Shown piece by piece: positions 15,073 through 23,359 of a stretch of 42,772 nt of DNA. The position numbers and the translations under genes were made by a program. Numbering within the stretch: position 1 is the stretch's first letter; each line of letters opens with the position of its first letter. Source of the DNA: a virus; IMG/VR virus record IMGVR_UViG_3300028883_000077, positions 1-42,772 of that record. One strand, given 5' to 3'. A model generated the notes under the pieces. That model had not been told where the DNA came from. It ran no database searches and saw only the letters and a list, made by a program, of their open reading frames with translations.

Positions 15073-15654
15073 TTATATAGGGCGTAGGAAATCTGTAATA
15101 TCCAATTCATATTCTACACTATCAACATCGTGCACGCCGATCAAAAACAACACATATGATGCGACACTACTACCACGACCAACACCCCAAACGATATTTT
15201 TCGTTTGTAACGTATTTATGATATAAATTAGCGTGCGGATTACATCAGTAAGACCAGCTTGTTGATATAAATCAAGCTCAGTCTTGGTGCGCAAGATACG
15301 GACCACACCTTCTTCCTTCATACCATCACCGATCCACCCATGGTTCTCTAACTCATCCCAGAGGCGGTCTTCGACGTGTTCTTTTACATTAATTTCCAAG
15401 AACTCAGTCGGTATTACCCAATCGAGCCGGTGCTCACTCACGGACGACTTAACATTGATTTGTTTGCTGGGTGGAACTAGACGATTATATCTACGAATAG
15501 TGTCTGACATCTCATCAACAAACAATCCATCCAAGTCAGGTTGATCCGCAATCAACCGTAGTAACCGTTCTTCAGATACCGTCGAATCCCCATCGTACCA
15601 CAACGTTCGATCGCGAAGTCTGGTATTATTCGAATGAGCTTCCATAGTTTCCAT
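15073..15654 (-). CDS. Truncated DNA polymerase III alpha-like (DnaE-like) protein
   Basis: About 193 aa from ATG 15654; a TTG at 15666 and an ATG at 15645 are alternatives, and none has a clear ribosome-binding site. The C-terminal 40 residues (WGVGRGSSVASYVLFLIGV, then DVDSVEYELDITDFLRP) match the glycine-rich GRGSAAGS helix of bacterial DnaE/C-family polymerases and the following VDPL-Y-L-F-ERFL segment. The protein stops exactly there, before the catalytic aspartates, so it cannot polymerise DNA. It may be a domesticated polymerase fragment that binds DNA or replisome parts. It overlaps the previous gene by 29 nt. Confidence 0.6.
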   Translation of the reverse strand: METMEAHSNNTRLRDRTLWYDGDSTVSEERLLRLIADQPDLDGLFVDEMSDTIRRYNRLVPPSKQINVKSSVSEHRLDWVIPTEFLEINVKEHVEDRLWDELENHGWIGDGMKEEGVVRILRTKTELDLYQQAGLTDVIRTLIYIINTLQTKNIVWGVGRGSSVASYVLFLIGVHDVDSVEYELDITDFLRPI

Positions 15655-16066
15655 CAGCAGTGTCAATGTTCGGTGTTTTTACTTTACCGTCAGATGATGG
15701 AACCATCTCAGAAGGGAGCTTTCCGCTCAGTGCTGCTGCGGCCGCTGGTGTCATTTCGGGAGTGACATCTGCCAATGCAGACCCTGATGGCATTGCCATG
15801 GGAGAAGCTGGTGCTGGTGCTGGTTGGGGCCAAGATACAGGTTCACGTGGGATTGGACCTGGTGGTGGCGCCATAGTCTGAACAGTTGCTGGAGCTTCTG
15901 AAACTTCTTCAACGATGTTCATTAGCTTGTCGCGAATGGTCTTCCACTGATTAGCATCTGGTGCCCAGTTAGCAGGTTGGAGTTCTTCGATGCCTTCTAG
16001 CCATGCTTTAAATTCAGCCAGAGTGTATTCTTTTTTGCTTGTACGTTTTGTAGTTCTCTTAGCCAT
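15626..16066 (-). CDS. Conserved T4-like hypothetical protein, Pro/Ala-rich
   Basis: Protein of 146 aa. It has a basic start (MAKRTTKRTSKKEYTLAEF), a small helical domain (FKAWLEGIEELQPANWAP, then WKTIRDKLMNI), a Pro/Ala-rich linker (about residues 60-115) and a terminal motif DGNYGSSFE. The domain-linker-peptide layout suggests an adaptor that presents a short C-terminal peptide to a partner. An AATAAATA motif lies upstream inside the previous gene. The function is unknown. Confidence 0.68.
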   Translation of the reverse strand: MAKRTTKRTSKKEYTLAEFKAWLEGIEELQPANWAPDANQWKTIRDKLMNIVEEVSEAPATVQTMAPPPGPIPREPVSWPQPAPAPASPMAMPSGSALADVTPEMTPAAAAALSGKLPSEMVPSSDGKVKTPNIDTADGNYGSSFE

Positions 16067-16071
16067 TTTCT

Positions 16072-16557
16072 TTATATGATATCCCCAGCTACCTTATCCT
16101 TTAAATATTTATTATACCCATCTGAGGGGGCTACATTCACCCAAGTATCTGGAGCTACGGGATGACATAGCATTTGGTGTTTGAATAATGAGGGGCCGAC
16201 GTTTAGTTGATTGGGGTGATAATCAGCAACAGATATTACAGCTAATTCGTGCCTTGCTTTATTAGGCCCATACACCAACGCCCTAAATTCTTTGCCAGCC
16301 ACGCTTTTCAACTCAATAACATCCAGCTGCTGAGTTTCATCATCAACCACCAGAATGTTCCAATTCGCTGGAAGCGGAAACTCAAAACCCATTATGTTCA
16401 ACACAATGGTAGGAGCAACAATTTCTTCGAGAACGACGAGTTGAGCTAGCGTGAAATCCATTATATTGAGATCAAGAACCCAAAAGTGGTCAGCTATGGT
16501 CGGCGTGTAAATGTCTTCTAGTATGATTGGTGTATTGTCATTGTCAAATATCAGCAT
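16072..16557 (-). CDS. Conserved T4-like hypothetical protein
   Basis: Protein of 161 aa, unrecognised. ATG 16557 overlaps the preceding TGA by one base (TGATG). It looks like an alpha/beta fold with a well-conserved-looking C-terminal half (YGPNKARHELAVISVADYH, then LFKHQMLCHPVAPDTWV). No catalytic motif can be identified. It lies in the run of small genes downstream of uvsW. Confidence 0.65.
   Translation of the reverse strand: MLIFDNDNTPIILEDIYTPTIADHFWVLDLNIMDFTLAQLVVLEEIVAPTIVLNIMGFEFPLPANWNILVVDDETQQLDVIELKSVAGKEFRALVYGPNKARHELAVISVADYHPNQLNVGPSLFKHQMLCHPVAPDTWVNVAPSDGYNKYLKDKVAGDII
16106..16113 (-). promoter_or_regulatory. Possible internal late promoter (AATAAATA)
   Basis: AATAAATA on the minus strand inside the 3' end of the 161 aa gene, 40 nt upstream of the 146 aa gene. 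It is a weak candidate, as it lies in coding sequence and the motif is short. Confidence 0.3.
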
Positions 16558-16856
16558 CAGTCTTCGCGTCGTACATCGCGTTCCCCGTAATGTTTTATGC
16601 CTGAGAAAATACTGTAGCTTTCAAGTACCTTCCCGCACGCCATACACGTTTCTCGAAAATGATCTGCCTCTAGCGGGTCTGCATGAGGATTGGTCAACTC
16701 CCGATTTGTGTATTCTGGCGGGTGCGAGCAACTAGCTTGCAATTGTTCCGTCAGGCTGTTTTTAGTTTCTAACAAACTATCTAGCTTTTTCCTAGCTTCG
16801 ACGATTTGTGCTTTATTTTCTTTTAATCTGTTTAAGATCCACGATACGTTTTTCAT
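16557..16856 (-). CDS. Coiled-coil protein with C-terminal zinc ribbon
   Basis: Protein of 99 aa. The N-terminal half is one amphipathic helix (ILNRLKENKAQIVEARKKLD). The C-terminal half has CSHPPEY, a short insert, then CMACGK, giving a C-x-HP-x-EY ... CxxCGK metal site like that of the 111 aa protein at 11188-11523. The two are probably members of one small phage family. No function is known. It lies between the sulfotransferase and the 161 aa gene. Confidence 0.65.
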   Translation of the reverse strand: MKNVSWILNRLKENKAQIVEARKKLDSLLETKNSLTEQLQASCSHPPEYTNRELTNPHADPLEADHFRETCMACGKVLESYSIFSGIKHYGERDVRRED

Positions 16857-16875
16857 GGAATGTTATGATCCTTTA

Positions 16876-17547
16876 TTACATTCGATATGTCAACGGGCCG
16901 TCGAATGTATAGTTAAACATATCAATATCTTTTTTGTGGTATTGTGCTACCCAGTCAATCATTTCATTGTCATACACGTCAACATATCGCTTCTTGCTGT
17001 ACTTGTTTTCCCACGGAAGTGTGGTATTGAGTTTGAGGTGGTCACTAACAAGCTGGAAGTCTTGTTGAAGATTTTCGTATGTGCCAACAAAATCCACTAT
17101 CAATTTATCACCTTCCGTCAACCAATCTAACTGTGGGGTTGTTTGTTGGCACACATTAACGTCGACGCCGTAAATCCGTACACGCGTGGCTTTGATACGA
17201 TTATCCAGTAGGAACCATTTGAACCCTCTACGTTCCGCTTCATCCTGGTCGAAGATGAAACCGGCACGGTTGATCTCATCACTGAATGTCATAAAGTTGT
17301 ATAGACTATACAACCGTTCCCAAGGATTGCGAACAAATGAGAATTTATAGTAAGCACTGTACTGGGATGGTCCAATGAACTTGCGCAGTTCGCTAGCATA
17401 CGTATGGGTTGACAATAGCTGTTGTTCGCCAGCAGCATTGCTGGCCCAGAACATCCCCGTATTGCCTCCGAGAGCATGGGATATGCTAGTTCCTGCTACT
17501 TTTGGTATATGGACGAATACGAACCGCTTGTCTTTATTAACTATCAT
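16876..17547 (-). CDS. Sulfotransferase family protein
   Basis: About 223 aa from ATG 17547; the frame also opens at a TTG one codon earlier, and GGAA sits about 8 nt before the ATG. It has both PAPS-binding signatures: the 5'-phosphosulfate loop FVHIPKVAGTS near residues 11-21, and the 3'-phosphate motif FSFVRNPWERLYSLY near 69-83. These are diagnostic of carbohydrate/protein O-sulfotransferases (Sulfotransfer_2 type). The enzyme would transfer sulfate from PAPS to a hydroxyl, perhaps on host surface polysaccharide or a virion glycan. It overlaps the uvsW stop by 11 nt. It is an auxiliary gene inserted in a replication operon, uncommon in T4-like phages and perhaps acquired. Confidence 0.85.
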   Translation of the reverse strand: MIVNKDKRFVFVHIPKVAGTSISHALGGNTGMFWASNAAGEQQLLSTHTYASELRKFIGPSQYSAYYKFSFVRNPWERLYSLYNFMTFSDEINRAGFIFDQDEAERRGFKWFLLDNRIKATRVRIYGVDVNVCQQTTPQLDWLTEGDKLIVDFVGTYENLQQDFQLVSDHLKLNTTLPWENKYSKKRYVDVYDNEMIDWVAQYHKKDIDMFNYTFDGPLTYRM

Positions 17548-19042
17548 CAAGCAGTTCCACTGTGTGTACTTTAAATGGGTACTTAGCCTCGTTGTAATAT
17601 TTCTTTCGTTCGGTTAGATGTTTTCTGCTATACTTCAAATCAGAACACACGTCGGTAAAATGAACAGCGTCTTTATCTGCAGCCTTGCGCAATCCACGAC
17701 CGATTGATTGGATCGTTCGAACGAACGACTTCCCCATATCAATACTAATCATGTTGAAAATTCTAGGGATGTCCAATCCGGTACTAGCTATTTGGACTGT
17801 TGCTATCAATGTTACATCGTTGCTGTCCTTAAAGCGCTTGTATACTTCCCGACGATCCTTCATCTTATCCTTACCGCTCAGGAAGACAGCGCCTGGAATT
17901 TTATCAGCAAGTTTCTTGCCGAATCTGACACCATTAACCAAACATAGCACATTCCCGCGCTTCAACTCATGTTTGGCTTTGATGTAGTCAGCTATCCAAT
18001 CAAGACGGTCGTTGTGACCTTGTAGGTAACTTTTCTCGCTCGTATAGTCAGGGAAGTACCCGTCAACAAATTGCCGATAGGTTAAAGGCTTAGGATCCGT
18101 TGTCTCATCTTTGTATTGCTGGTATTGACGTTTAAAGTCAATCACGTGCTGGATGATATCAATCTGAAGTCTAGCCAAATAACCTTCATCTTGTAATTCG
18201 TGGGCCGGTTTTGTGTATTGTACTAGCCCAACAGCTACCTTGACAGCAAGGGCATCGCTTTCGGCTTTTGGCATCGTTCCAGTTACACCAAACCGGTATG
18301 GAATATCTTTACCATACTCGTTTAGCAGCTTTGTAAGAACGTTTCCTCGAAGCCCATGAGCCTCATCCACGATGATGACTTGGAAGTCTTGTATAAACGT
18401 AGGATTGTTCTGAAGCGATTGCCAGGTAGATACTACATGTTGGTGCTTCATGTCTTTTCGATCGCCAGAAAATTCCCCAACGTCTAAACCGAAATACTCG
18501 TACTCACGAAACGTTTGATCCGTTAGGTTCTTATCAGGTACGATGATTATTGACCGAAGATTGGCTGCGTTTTCGTAAATTTTTGCTAGTGCAGCAGTCA
18601 TGCTGGTTTTACCAGCGCCAGTACCTGCGATACCAACACCACCACCATTTGCTACTAGCGTATTAACCATGTCTACTTGATAACCGCGCATCTCCCACGG
18701 CTCTTCAGTTATCGGATGTGGGATGTGGCTAAAGAAGTTTTTGTCAATCGAGTCAGGGTCAACTTTTTCGGCAGTACGCAAATCATCTAGCCTGATTTTA
18801 TACCCCAGGCTAATTACTTGCGGAAGAATTTCCTCAAGGAGTGTTACATACGTCTTTCCCGTTTTGTGGAAATAACGTATTTTACCATCCCACGATCCTA
18901 GTTTGAATTTTGGATTGAAATAGTAGTTCGCTGCAAATACGCCATACTTCTCATAGAAATGGCCAACGTGGTCAGGATGTAACCCAACAAATACGCAATG
19001 GACTTCGTCCAGTATGCGAACAGTGCAAATATTTTTTGTCAT
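17537..19042 (-). CDS. uvsW: SF2 DNA/RNA helicase UvsW
   Basis: Protein of 501 aa against 503 in T4. The N-terminal DNA-binding region is followed by the Q-like MRGYQVDMV, Walker A GTGAGKT at about 140-146, DEAH at 226-229, the TGTMP motif III near 255 and motif VI QSIGRGLR near 455. UvsW unwinds recombination and replication intermediates, including R-loops, and drives the switch from origin- to recombination-dependent replication in T4. uvsY lies immediately upstream, two bases before, as a recombination partner. The ATG has no strong Shine-Dalgarno, so coupling to uvsY translation is likely. Confidence 0.95.
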   Translation of the reverse strand: MTKNICTVRILDEVHCVFVGLHPDHVGHFYEKYGVFAANYYFNPKFKLGSWDGKIRYFHKTGKTYVTLLEEILPQVISLGYKIRLDDLRTAEKVDPDSIDKNFFSHIPHPITEEPWEMRGYQVDMVNTLVANGGGVGIAGTGAGKTSMTAALAKIYENAANLRSIIIVPDKNLTDQTFREYEYFGLDVGEFSGDRKDMKHQHVVSTWQSLQNNPTFIQDFQVIIVDEAHGLRGNVLTKLLNEYGKDIPYRFGVTGTMPKAESDALAVKVAVGLVQYTKPAHELQDEGYLARLQIDIIQHVIDFKRQYQQYKDETTDPKPLTYRQFVDGYFPDYTSEKSYLQGHNDRLDWIADYIKAKHELKRGNVLCLVNGVRFGKKLADKIPGAVFLSGKDKMKDRREVYKRFKDSNDVTLIATVQIASTGLDIPRIFNMISIDMGKSFVRTIQSIGRGLRKAADKDAVHFTDVCSDLKYSRKHLTERKKYYNEAKYPFKVHTVELLDDS

Positions 19043-19044
19043 TA

Positions 19045-19503
19045 TTATAATACAACATCTTCAAGAGCCGCGACACGTATCTTCGTAATATTGTTAAGAG
19101 CATATCCCCTGGAGGTGAATGCGTCCACGACAGCTTGGTACTTGTTATACATTTCCCTCACCTCAAGATAAATCTCATATACAGTGAGGTATGCGTCTTC
19201 ATTATCAATGTACTTGTCTTTAGCACGATCTGTGAGTTCGCGCTGGTGTGTTTCTGTGTAAGACTTAAACAAACGGCCACGAACACGTTGGACTTGAGCC
19301 TCCATGTAATCAACAAGCGTCTTTAATTCAATTCGACGCTCATCATAATACGCTTGCCATGCTGGGTTTTCTTTGTTTGCATTCTCTAACGACTTGCCTT
19401 CCAAATCGAGGTTCTTTTTGTAATCCTCGTATGCAGCTTCATATTCAGCAAGAACTTCAGGAATGTGCTTAAACTTCTCTCCCAGATCTGGGATCCTGCT
19501 CAA
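19045..19503 (-). CDS. uvsY: Recombination mediator UvsY
   Basis: Protein of 152 aa against 137 in T4. It is helical and charged, and its C-terminus AFTSRGYALNNITKIRVAALE aligns in pattern with the T4 UvsY end (SRGFAIKHIQDMRAFEA). UvsY loads the UvsX recombinase onto gp32-coated single-stranded DNA; all three genes are in this operon. The start is a TTG at 19503 that overlaps the upstream TGA (TTGA), with a strong GGAGG about 6 nt before it, so the rare start codon is well supported. Confidence 0.8.
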   Translation of the reverse strand: MSRIPDLGEKFKHIPEVLAEYEAAYEDYKKNLDLEGKSLENANKENPAWQAYYDERRIELKTLVDYMEAQVQRVRGRLFKSYTETHQRELTDRAKDKYIDNEDAYLTVYEIYLEVREMYNKYQAVVDAFTSRGYALNNITKIRVAALEDVVL

Positions 19504-20018
19504 TTGTTTCCTCCGGATGTCAGTGCGAACAGTCTTAATTGTTCTCGTTGTTCGTCTGTCAGATCATCCAGGTTAAACTCAGTATTGTCAACGTCCGATA
19601 CAGGAAGTTGTACCATCTGTTCCTCTAGGCTTTCTTCAGCGTCCGCTTCTTCTGCCGACTGTATGAGGAAATCAAACACATCATCTTGTGATCCCGTCGC
19701 TGCTAACTTGTACGGGATACCAAGACGTAACAACCGCTTGAAATGTTCTACGGTCTGTTCTGTTACTTCGAATTCCATACCATTCGGTAATGTGATAACA
19801 TCTCCCGGCTCGTAAGCGAGTACCCCAATGATCATGATGTAATCTTCATTGTCGTAGTAGTTTATATCTTCCCACGACAACGCGCCAGTGGATCCTTCAC
19901 GCTGTCTAATGAATTGTTCAGCAGCACCAAAAACGTTTGGAATTGAACGCATAATTCCATCAGACATCTTTTTAAACGCTGCATCTCTCCTCTCAAATAG
20001 TTCTTTTAATTCAACCAT
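19500..20018 (-). CDS. Hypothetical protein in recombination operon
   Basis: About 172 aa. I use ATG 20018 (MVELKELFERRD), with GGAG about 6 nt upstream and an 8-nt overlap with the preceding gene, rather than the ATG at 20033, which lacks a site. It is acidic, with a beta-rich middle (IMIIGVLAYEPGDVITLPNG) and a low-complexity acidic C-terminus (SAEEADAEESLEEQM). It is not recognised. The tight position before uvsY suggests a DNA-metabolism accessory role only by association. Confidence 0.65.
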   Translation of the reverse strand: MVELKELFERRDAAFKKMSDGIMRSIPNVFGAAEQFIRQREGSTGALSWEDINYYDNEDYIMIIGVLAYEPGDVITLPNGMEFEVTEQTVEHFKRLLRLGIPYKLAATGSQDDVFDFLIQSAEEADAEESLEEQMVQLPVSDVDNTEFNLDDLTDEQREQLRLFALTSGGNN

Positions 20019-21087
20019 CGACGCTCCATACAATTTCTTGCGTTTCCATCAATAACTGCGCTGCAAACTTCAAATCTGGTTTCTTGCGCAGAGATGTTTG
20101 TTTGTACCAAACTTCACGAACTTGCTTGTCCATATCTTCAGCGTATTTAACTAAATCTTCATATTTCCAAGACCCGCCACGAATTTCTAACAGCTCAGCC
20201 GCATCAGGGCGTTTGACAATCACTTCACCATCGCGAAGAATTTCCACCCCCATTCTCAACAAACGAACGAGGTGCATTGCATGCTTTGTGTCATACCCAA
20301 AGTTTTCTTCCAGCTCGCTGCGCGCTTCATTGCGGTTCTTCTTCCACGTCCAGTACTGTTCGTGTTTCTCCTTTGCGCGCTTGTATTCTTCCTTGTTGAA
20401 TTTCACAACAGCAAGCGGCTGATCCAGGTTTTCACGATCACCATCGTACAGCGTGTTCAGGTTATATGTTTGAATATTGAAAGGCGTGTACCCAATTTCA
20501 TAATACAACCCATACACTTCACCGCCATACGGGATCAAGCGATAGCTGTCATAATAGTCGCGGATATTGAAATCTCGGTTGAACACCTTATCAGCACCAT
20601 ACCACTGAACCAATGAAACAAAATCTGTCTGACGAGGTGGGTCTTCGGGCTGAGGGTTGTTAATCCATTTATTATGTCCTTTGATTCGCTTCAATTGAGC
20701 AAGCGCATATCCACTGAAAGTGAATGCTACTTTGGACGACAGTAACTCAGACTTCCACGTACGCAGATGTCTATATGCGTTTGATGTTGCAACAATGTCA
20801 CTCTCATCAACCCATAGCGTCTCAATAATGTTCGGGTTACAATCCAAACACAGCTTCATAAAATGAGCCAGTTCATACAGCTTAGTGTCCTCTTCGTTAA
20901 CATCAGAACACTCTCGTACTGGAAAGAATGGCGTCAATACATTAACTGGATCAGCACAGAAGATTCCACGGAAATCTGTATCAGACGTAGGCAGAGCAGT
21001 TCCATATGCGTGAGACCCTGCATAGTGCTTAACCAAGAGATTGTTTTTCATCAGGTCTTCGGCAGACCGAGGCGTATTGTATTTCAC
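20011..21087 (-). CDS. RlaP/YcgL-type nucleotidyltransferase
   Basis: About 358 aa. The start is GTG 21087, chosen because AAGGA is 8 nt upstream and the codon overlaps the preceding TGA as GTGA; an earlier GTG at 21093 is too close to that site. The N-terminus holds the polymerase-beta-type signature GSHAYGT, then DTDFRGIF (G24 S25; D36 and D38 as metal ligands). The remainder is the long helical domain typical of the phage/bacterial 'predicted nucleotidyltransferase' family (RlaP-like, PF10127). Members are thought to transfer nucleotides to RNA ends or other acceptors and often sit near RNA-repair genes. No RNA ligase is in this window. Confidence 0.85.
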   Translation of the reverse strand: MKYNTPRSAEDLMKNNLLVKHYAGSHAYGTALPTSDTDFRGIFCADPVNVLTPFFPVRECSDVNEEDTKLYELAHFMKLCLDCNPNIIETLWVDESDIVATSNAYRHLRTWKSELLSSKVAFTFSGYALAQLKRIKGHNKWINNPQPEDPPRQTDFVSLVQWYGADKVFNRDFNIRDYYDSYRLIPYGGEVYGLYYEIGYTPFNIQTYNLNTLYDGDRENLDQPLAVVKFNKEEYKRAKEKHEQYWTWKKNRNEARSELEENFGYDTKHAMHLVRLLRMGVEILRDGEVIVKRPDAAELLEIRGGSWKYEDLVKYAEDMDKQVREVWYKQTSLRKKPDLKFAAQLLMETQEIVWSVDG

Positions 21088-21908
21088 GTCCACATTCCTT
21101 TTCGTGCTTTGATCAGTCGGATCAGCATCTCTGTATCTTCGTCTTCGTATTGTTGCTCAATCTCGTGCGATCGATTAATCAACTTCATTGTTTCTTTACG
21201 TTCGTCTTCAGTGTCGTCTTCATTATCGATCATACACCAGAAGTCATCTTCTCCACTCTCTTTACATTGCTCACGCTGCTTATCGCAGTGTGCTGACCAT
21301 CCAGACTCGTCCATTGGATCGGGGCGATTCGGTCGAACGTCCTTCCACCACAAATACAGCTCTTTAACTTCTTTTGCGTTGGCAGATTGATATGGGCTTT
21401 CGTCGCCAAGAGAAATTTCCCAATCCAAGTATTCGATGCCTTTCTCTCTGGAAGGGGTTTTCCAGTTGGGATTAGGAAGGTCGTCGTTTAACCATTCGGT
21501 AATATGTTGCCTGTGGGCTTTTTCCACTTCAACGAAATCGACCAGAGTTTCAAACAGTCCATGAACAACACGAGTATCCATCTCATGCCATTCCGTTTTG
21601 GGGAGTTTCGTATCCAAGCACCACGGCTTAGTGATAAAACGATTCTCGATTTTGGCTCGAATGTTATGGTAGGCATCATATGGGAACATTACGATGTCCT
21701 GCATGACGTCAAATCCTTCCTCTACCAACCAATATCCAAACTTACCCTTGTTGCGTTGTTTGTACTCTTTCCAACCGCGGGCAGTGGCGGCGGTGGGTGG
21801 AATTTCCACCCCCAACCGAGCGCGAACCCAATTTGCAAAGTTGGAGTGAGCCCAATATTCCGCGCGTGTGCGGAATCCTACGATTTTATAATAGAGTTTT
21901 TTCATCAT
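21084..21908 (-). CDS. Conserved phage hypothetical protein
   Basis: Protein of 274 aa, unrecognised as to function. The N-terminus KLYYKIVGFRTRAEYWAHS is basic and aromatic, and the C-terminal third is very acidic (CIxDNEDDTEDERK-type). A Trp-rich middle (YLDWEISLGDE, ELYLWWKDVRP) suggests a protein-binding surface. ATG 21908 has no clear Shine-Dalgarno, and a small hairpin (21904-21919) could cover the start codon. The gene lies between the ferredoxin and nucleotidyltransferase genes. Confidence 0.7.
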   Translation of the reverse strand: MMKKLYYKIVGFRTRAEYWAHSNFANWVRARLGVEIPPTAATARGWKEYKQRNKGKFGYWLVEEGFDVMQDIVMFPYDAYHNIRAKIENRFITKPWCLDTKLPKTEWHEMDTRVVHGLFETLVDFVEVEKAHRQHITEWLNDDLPNPNWKTPSREKGIEYLDWEISLGDESPYQSANAKEVKELYLWWKDVRPNRPDPMDESGWSAHCDKQREQCKESGEDDFWCMIDNEDDTEDERKETMKLINRSHEIEQQYEDEDTEMLIRLIKARKGMWT

Positions 21909-21939
21909 CGTTCGATGATATACCCTTTTGCGGTATAAT

Positions 21940-22263
21940 TCAACGCTCTAACAATGAAAGTTTATTGGGTACACCGTCCCATTCTTCAGCGTCTTCGAGT
22001 GCCTCTTTCATGGTGATGATTACCGGCCAACTTTTTGATAGTTCTTCGTTGAGTTCCAGAAAATGTTTCTGGTTTTCAGGTAACTCATCATCAGTGAGAA
22101 TAGCATCGACTGGGCACTCTGGAATACAGAGGCCACAATCGATGCACTCTTCAGGGTCAATGACAAGAAAGTTAGGACCCTCGTGGAAACATTCAACCGG
22201 ACAAACTTCAACACAATCTGTGTGTTTACACTTAATACAATTTTCTGTTACCACGTGTGTCAT
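21940..22263 (-). CDS. fdxA: 7Fe ferredoxin (FdxA type)
   Basis: Protein of 107 aa, the same length and layout as proteobacterial FdxA. The nine cysteines of Azotobacter FdI are all present at the same spacing: C9, C12, C17, C21, C25, C40, C43, C46, C50, in [19 protein letters not shown] and [13 protein letters not shown]9, C17 and C50 would hold the [3Fe-4S] cluster, and C21, C40, C43, C46 the [4Fe-4S] cluster. The C-terminal extension ends [13 protein letters not shown] as in cellular homologues. It is translationally coupled to uvsX (TAATG overlap, GGAGAAAG site). It is intact, so it probably works as a low-potential electron donor, possibly to the phage's own radical SAM enzymes. Confidence 0.95.
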   Translation of the reverse strand: MTHVVTENCIKCKHTDCVEVCPVECFHEGPNFLVIDPEECIDCGLCIPECPVDAILTDDELPENQKHFLELNEELSKSWPVIITMKEALEDAEEWDGVPNKLSLLER

Positions 22264-23342
22264 TATTCTTTCTCCACTTTTTCCTGCCGTTTGGATTTTG
22301 AACTTGGGCCTTCTGACAAATCAAGGTCGACATCATCTACTAATGCTTCCAGGAACAGCTCGCGTTTGGCTTCGCATGCATTCAGTACGTCTTCAGCCCT
22401 CTCATCGAAGTTTTTAGATTGGAATTTATCCTCACCGAATTGATACCACGACCCCTTCTGCTCAATGACATTAAGCTCTTTGGCTACCTCAAGCAGACCG
22501 TTGTATGGATCCATACCAGTATCATAAGGAACTTCGATCGTCACAGTCTGGAACGGCTTGGTGAATCGAGTTTTAAATCCCTCACACTTCATCCGAATAC
22601 CAGCGACGTCTTTAGCTCCAGTATCCCGCAGTTTCAATTTCGTTAATAGAACAATCTGAGATGCTGAGTAACGAACTGCATCAGAAACGATCCAGTTACC
22701 TTCCCCATTAAGCAGGTCTTGGTTCTTGTACACTTGAGTGGTGGTCACGATGGCAATATTCAGATCTTTGATATCCTGAACGAATGCACGTAACATTGCT
22801 TTCAACTGTTTGTTACGCTGTCCTTGATCGCCTTTCTGTACGCCTTTGCTGTAGTTATCCAGCTCTGTGTCTGTCAGTAACATCGACAATGAGTCAATTA
22901 CAACTAGGACGTTCGGAGCTTCTTTATCAGATCCATATTCCTTACGGTAACCTTTGATAAAAGAGGATACAATCTTCTGAGCTTGCCCAATGGTTGTTAC
23001 CCCGACATACTCATAGTCCTCATGTGGATTTGCTCCAATCGCTGATACGAAATCATCATCGAGTGCGTTTTCAGAATCTACCACCAGAACGAAAGCTCCT
23101 GATTTCTGAGCTTCTCTAATTAGGTTGCCGGTAAGGAAACTCTTTCCTGACGCGGATGGCCCTGCCAGAGTTGTGATACGACCTTGTGGAATTCCTCGCT
23201 TGAATGAGCCAGAAATGATCTTATTCAGAACATGATTTCCGGTATCAATCCAAAAACGAGGAGGTTGGGATGAACGGCCGACGCCGTCCATCCCGTCCAC
23301 GGTCTTATCAAAATCTTTCAAGAATGAAAGTTTGTTTGACAT
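22263..23342 (-). CDS. uvsX: RecA-like recombinase UvsX
   Basis: Protein of 359 aa (T4: 391). Walker A GPSASGKS is at 61-68 and Walker B VLVVID at 145-150, with the RecA-like TTQVYKNQD region near 200. UvsX forms filaments on single-stranded DNA and performs strand exchange in phage recombination and recombination-dependent replication, with UvsY and gp32. ATG 23342 has AAAGGAGT upstream, 17 nt after gp32. The C-terminus is shorter than in T4 and ends in a basic [13 protein letters not shown] tail. Confidence 0.96.
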   Translation of the reverse strand: MSNKLSFLKDFDKTVDGMDGVGRSSQPPRFWIDTGNHVLNKIISGSFKRGIPQGRITTLAGPSASGKSFLTGNLIREAQKSGAFVLVVDSENALDDDFVSAIGANPHEDYEYVGVTTIGQAQKIVSSFIKGYRKEYGSDKEAPNVLVVIDSLSMLLTDTELDNYSKGVQKGDQGQRNKQLKAMLRAFVQDIKDLNIAIVTTTQVYKNQDLLNGEGNWIVSDAVRYSASQIVLLTKLKLRDTGAKDVAGIRMKCEGFKTRFTKPFQTVTIEVPYDTGMDPYNGLLEVAKELNVIEQKGSWYQFGEDKFQSKNFDERAEDVLNACEAKRELFLEALVDDVDLDLSEGPSSKSKRQEKVEKE

Positions 23343-23359
23343 GATAAGACTCCTTTAGC

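Noticed and set aside
15213-15220. CATAAATA inside the DnaE-like gene as a late promoter
   Set aside because: It lies within coding sequence, about 160 nt from the next gene start, with no supporting gap.
21904-21919. Regulatory hairpin over the start of the 274 aa gene
   Set aside because: The stem is only five usable base pairs and may be chance; noted in the gene entry but not claimed as a control element.
21924-21936. Plus-strand promoter GCGGTATAAT near 21930
   Set aside because: No good -35 box lies upstream and no plus-strand gene follows; all genes here run on the minus strand.
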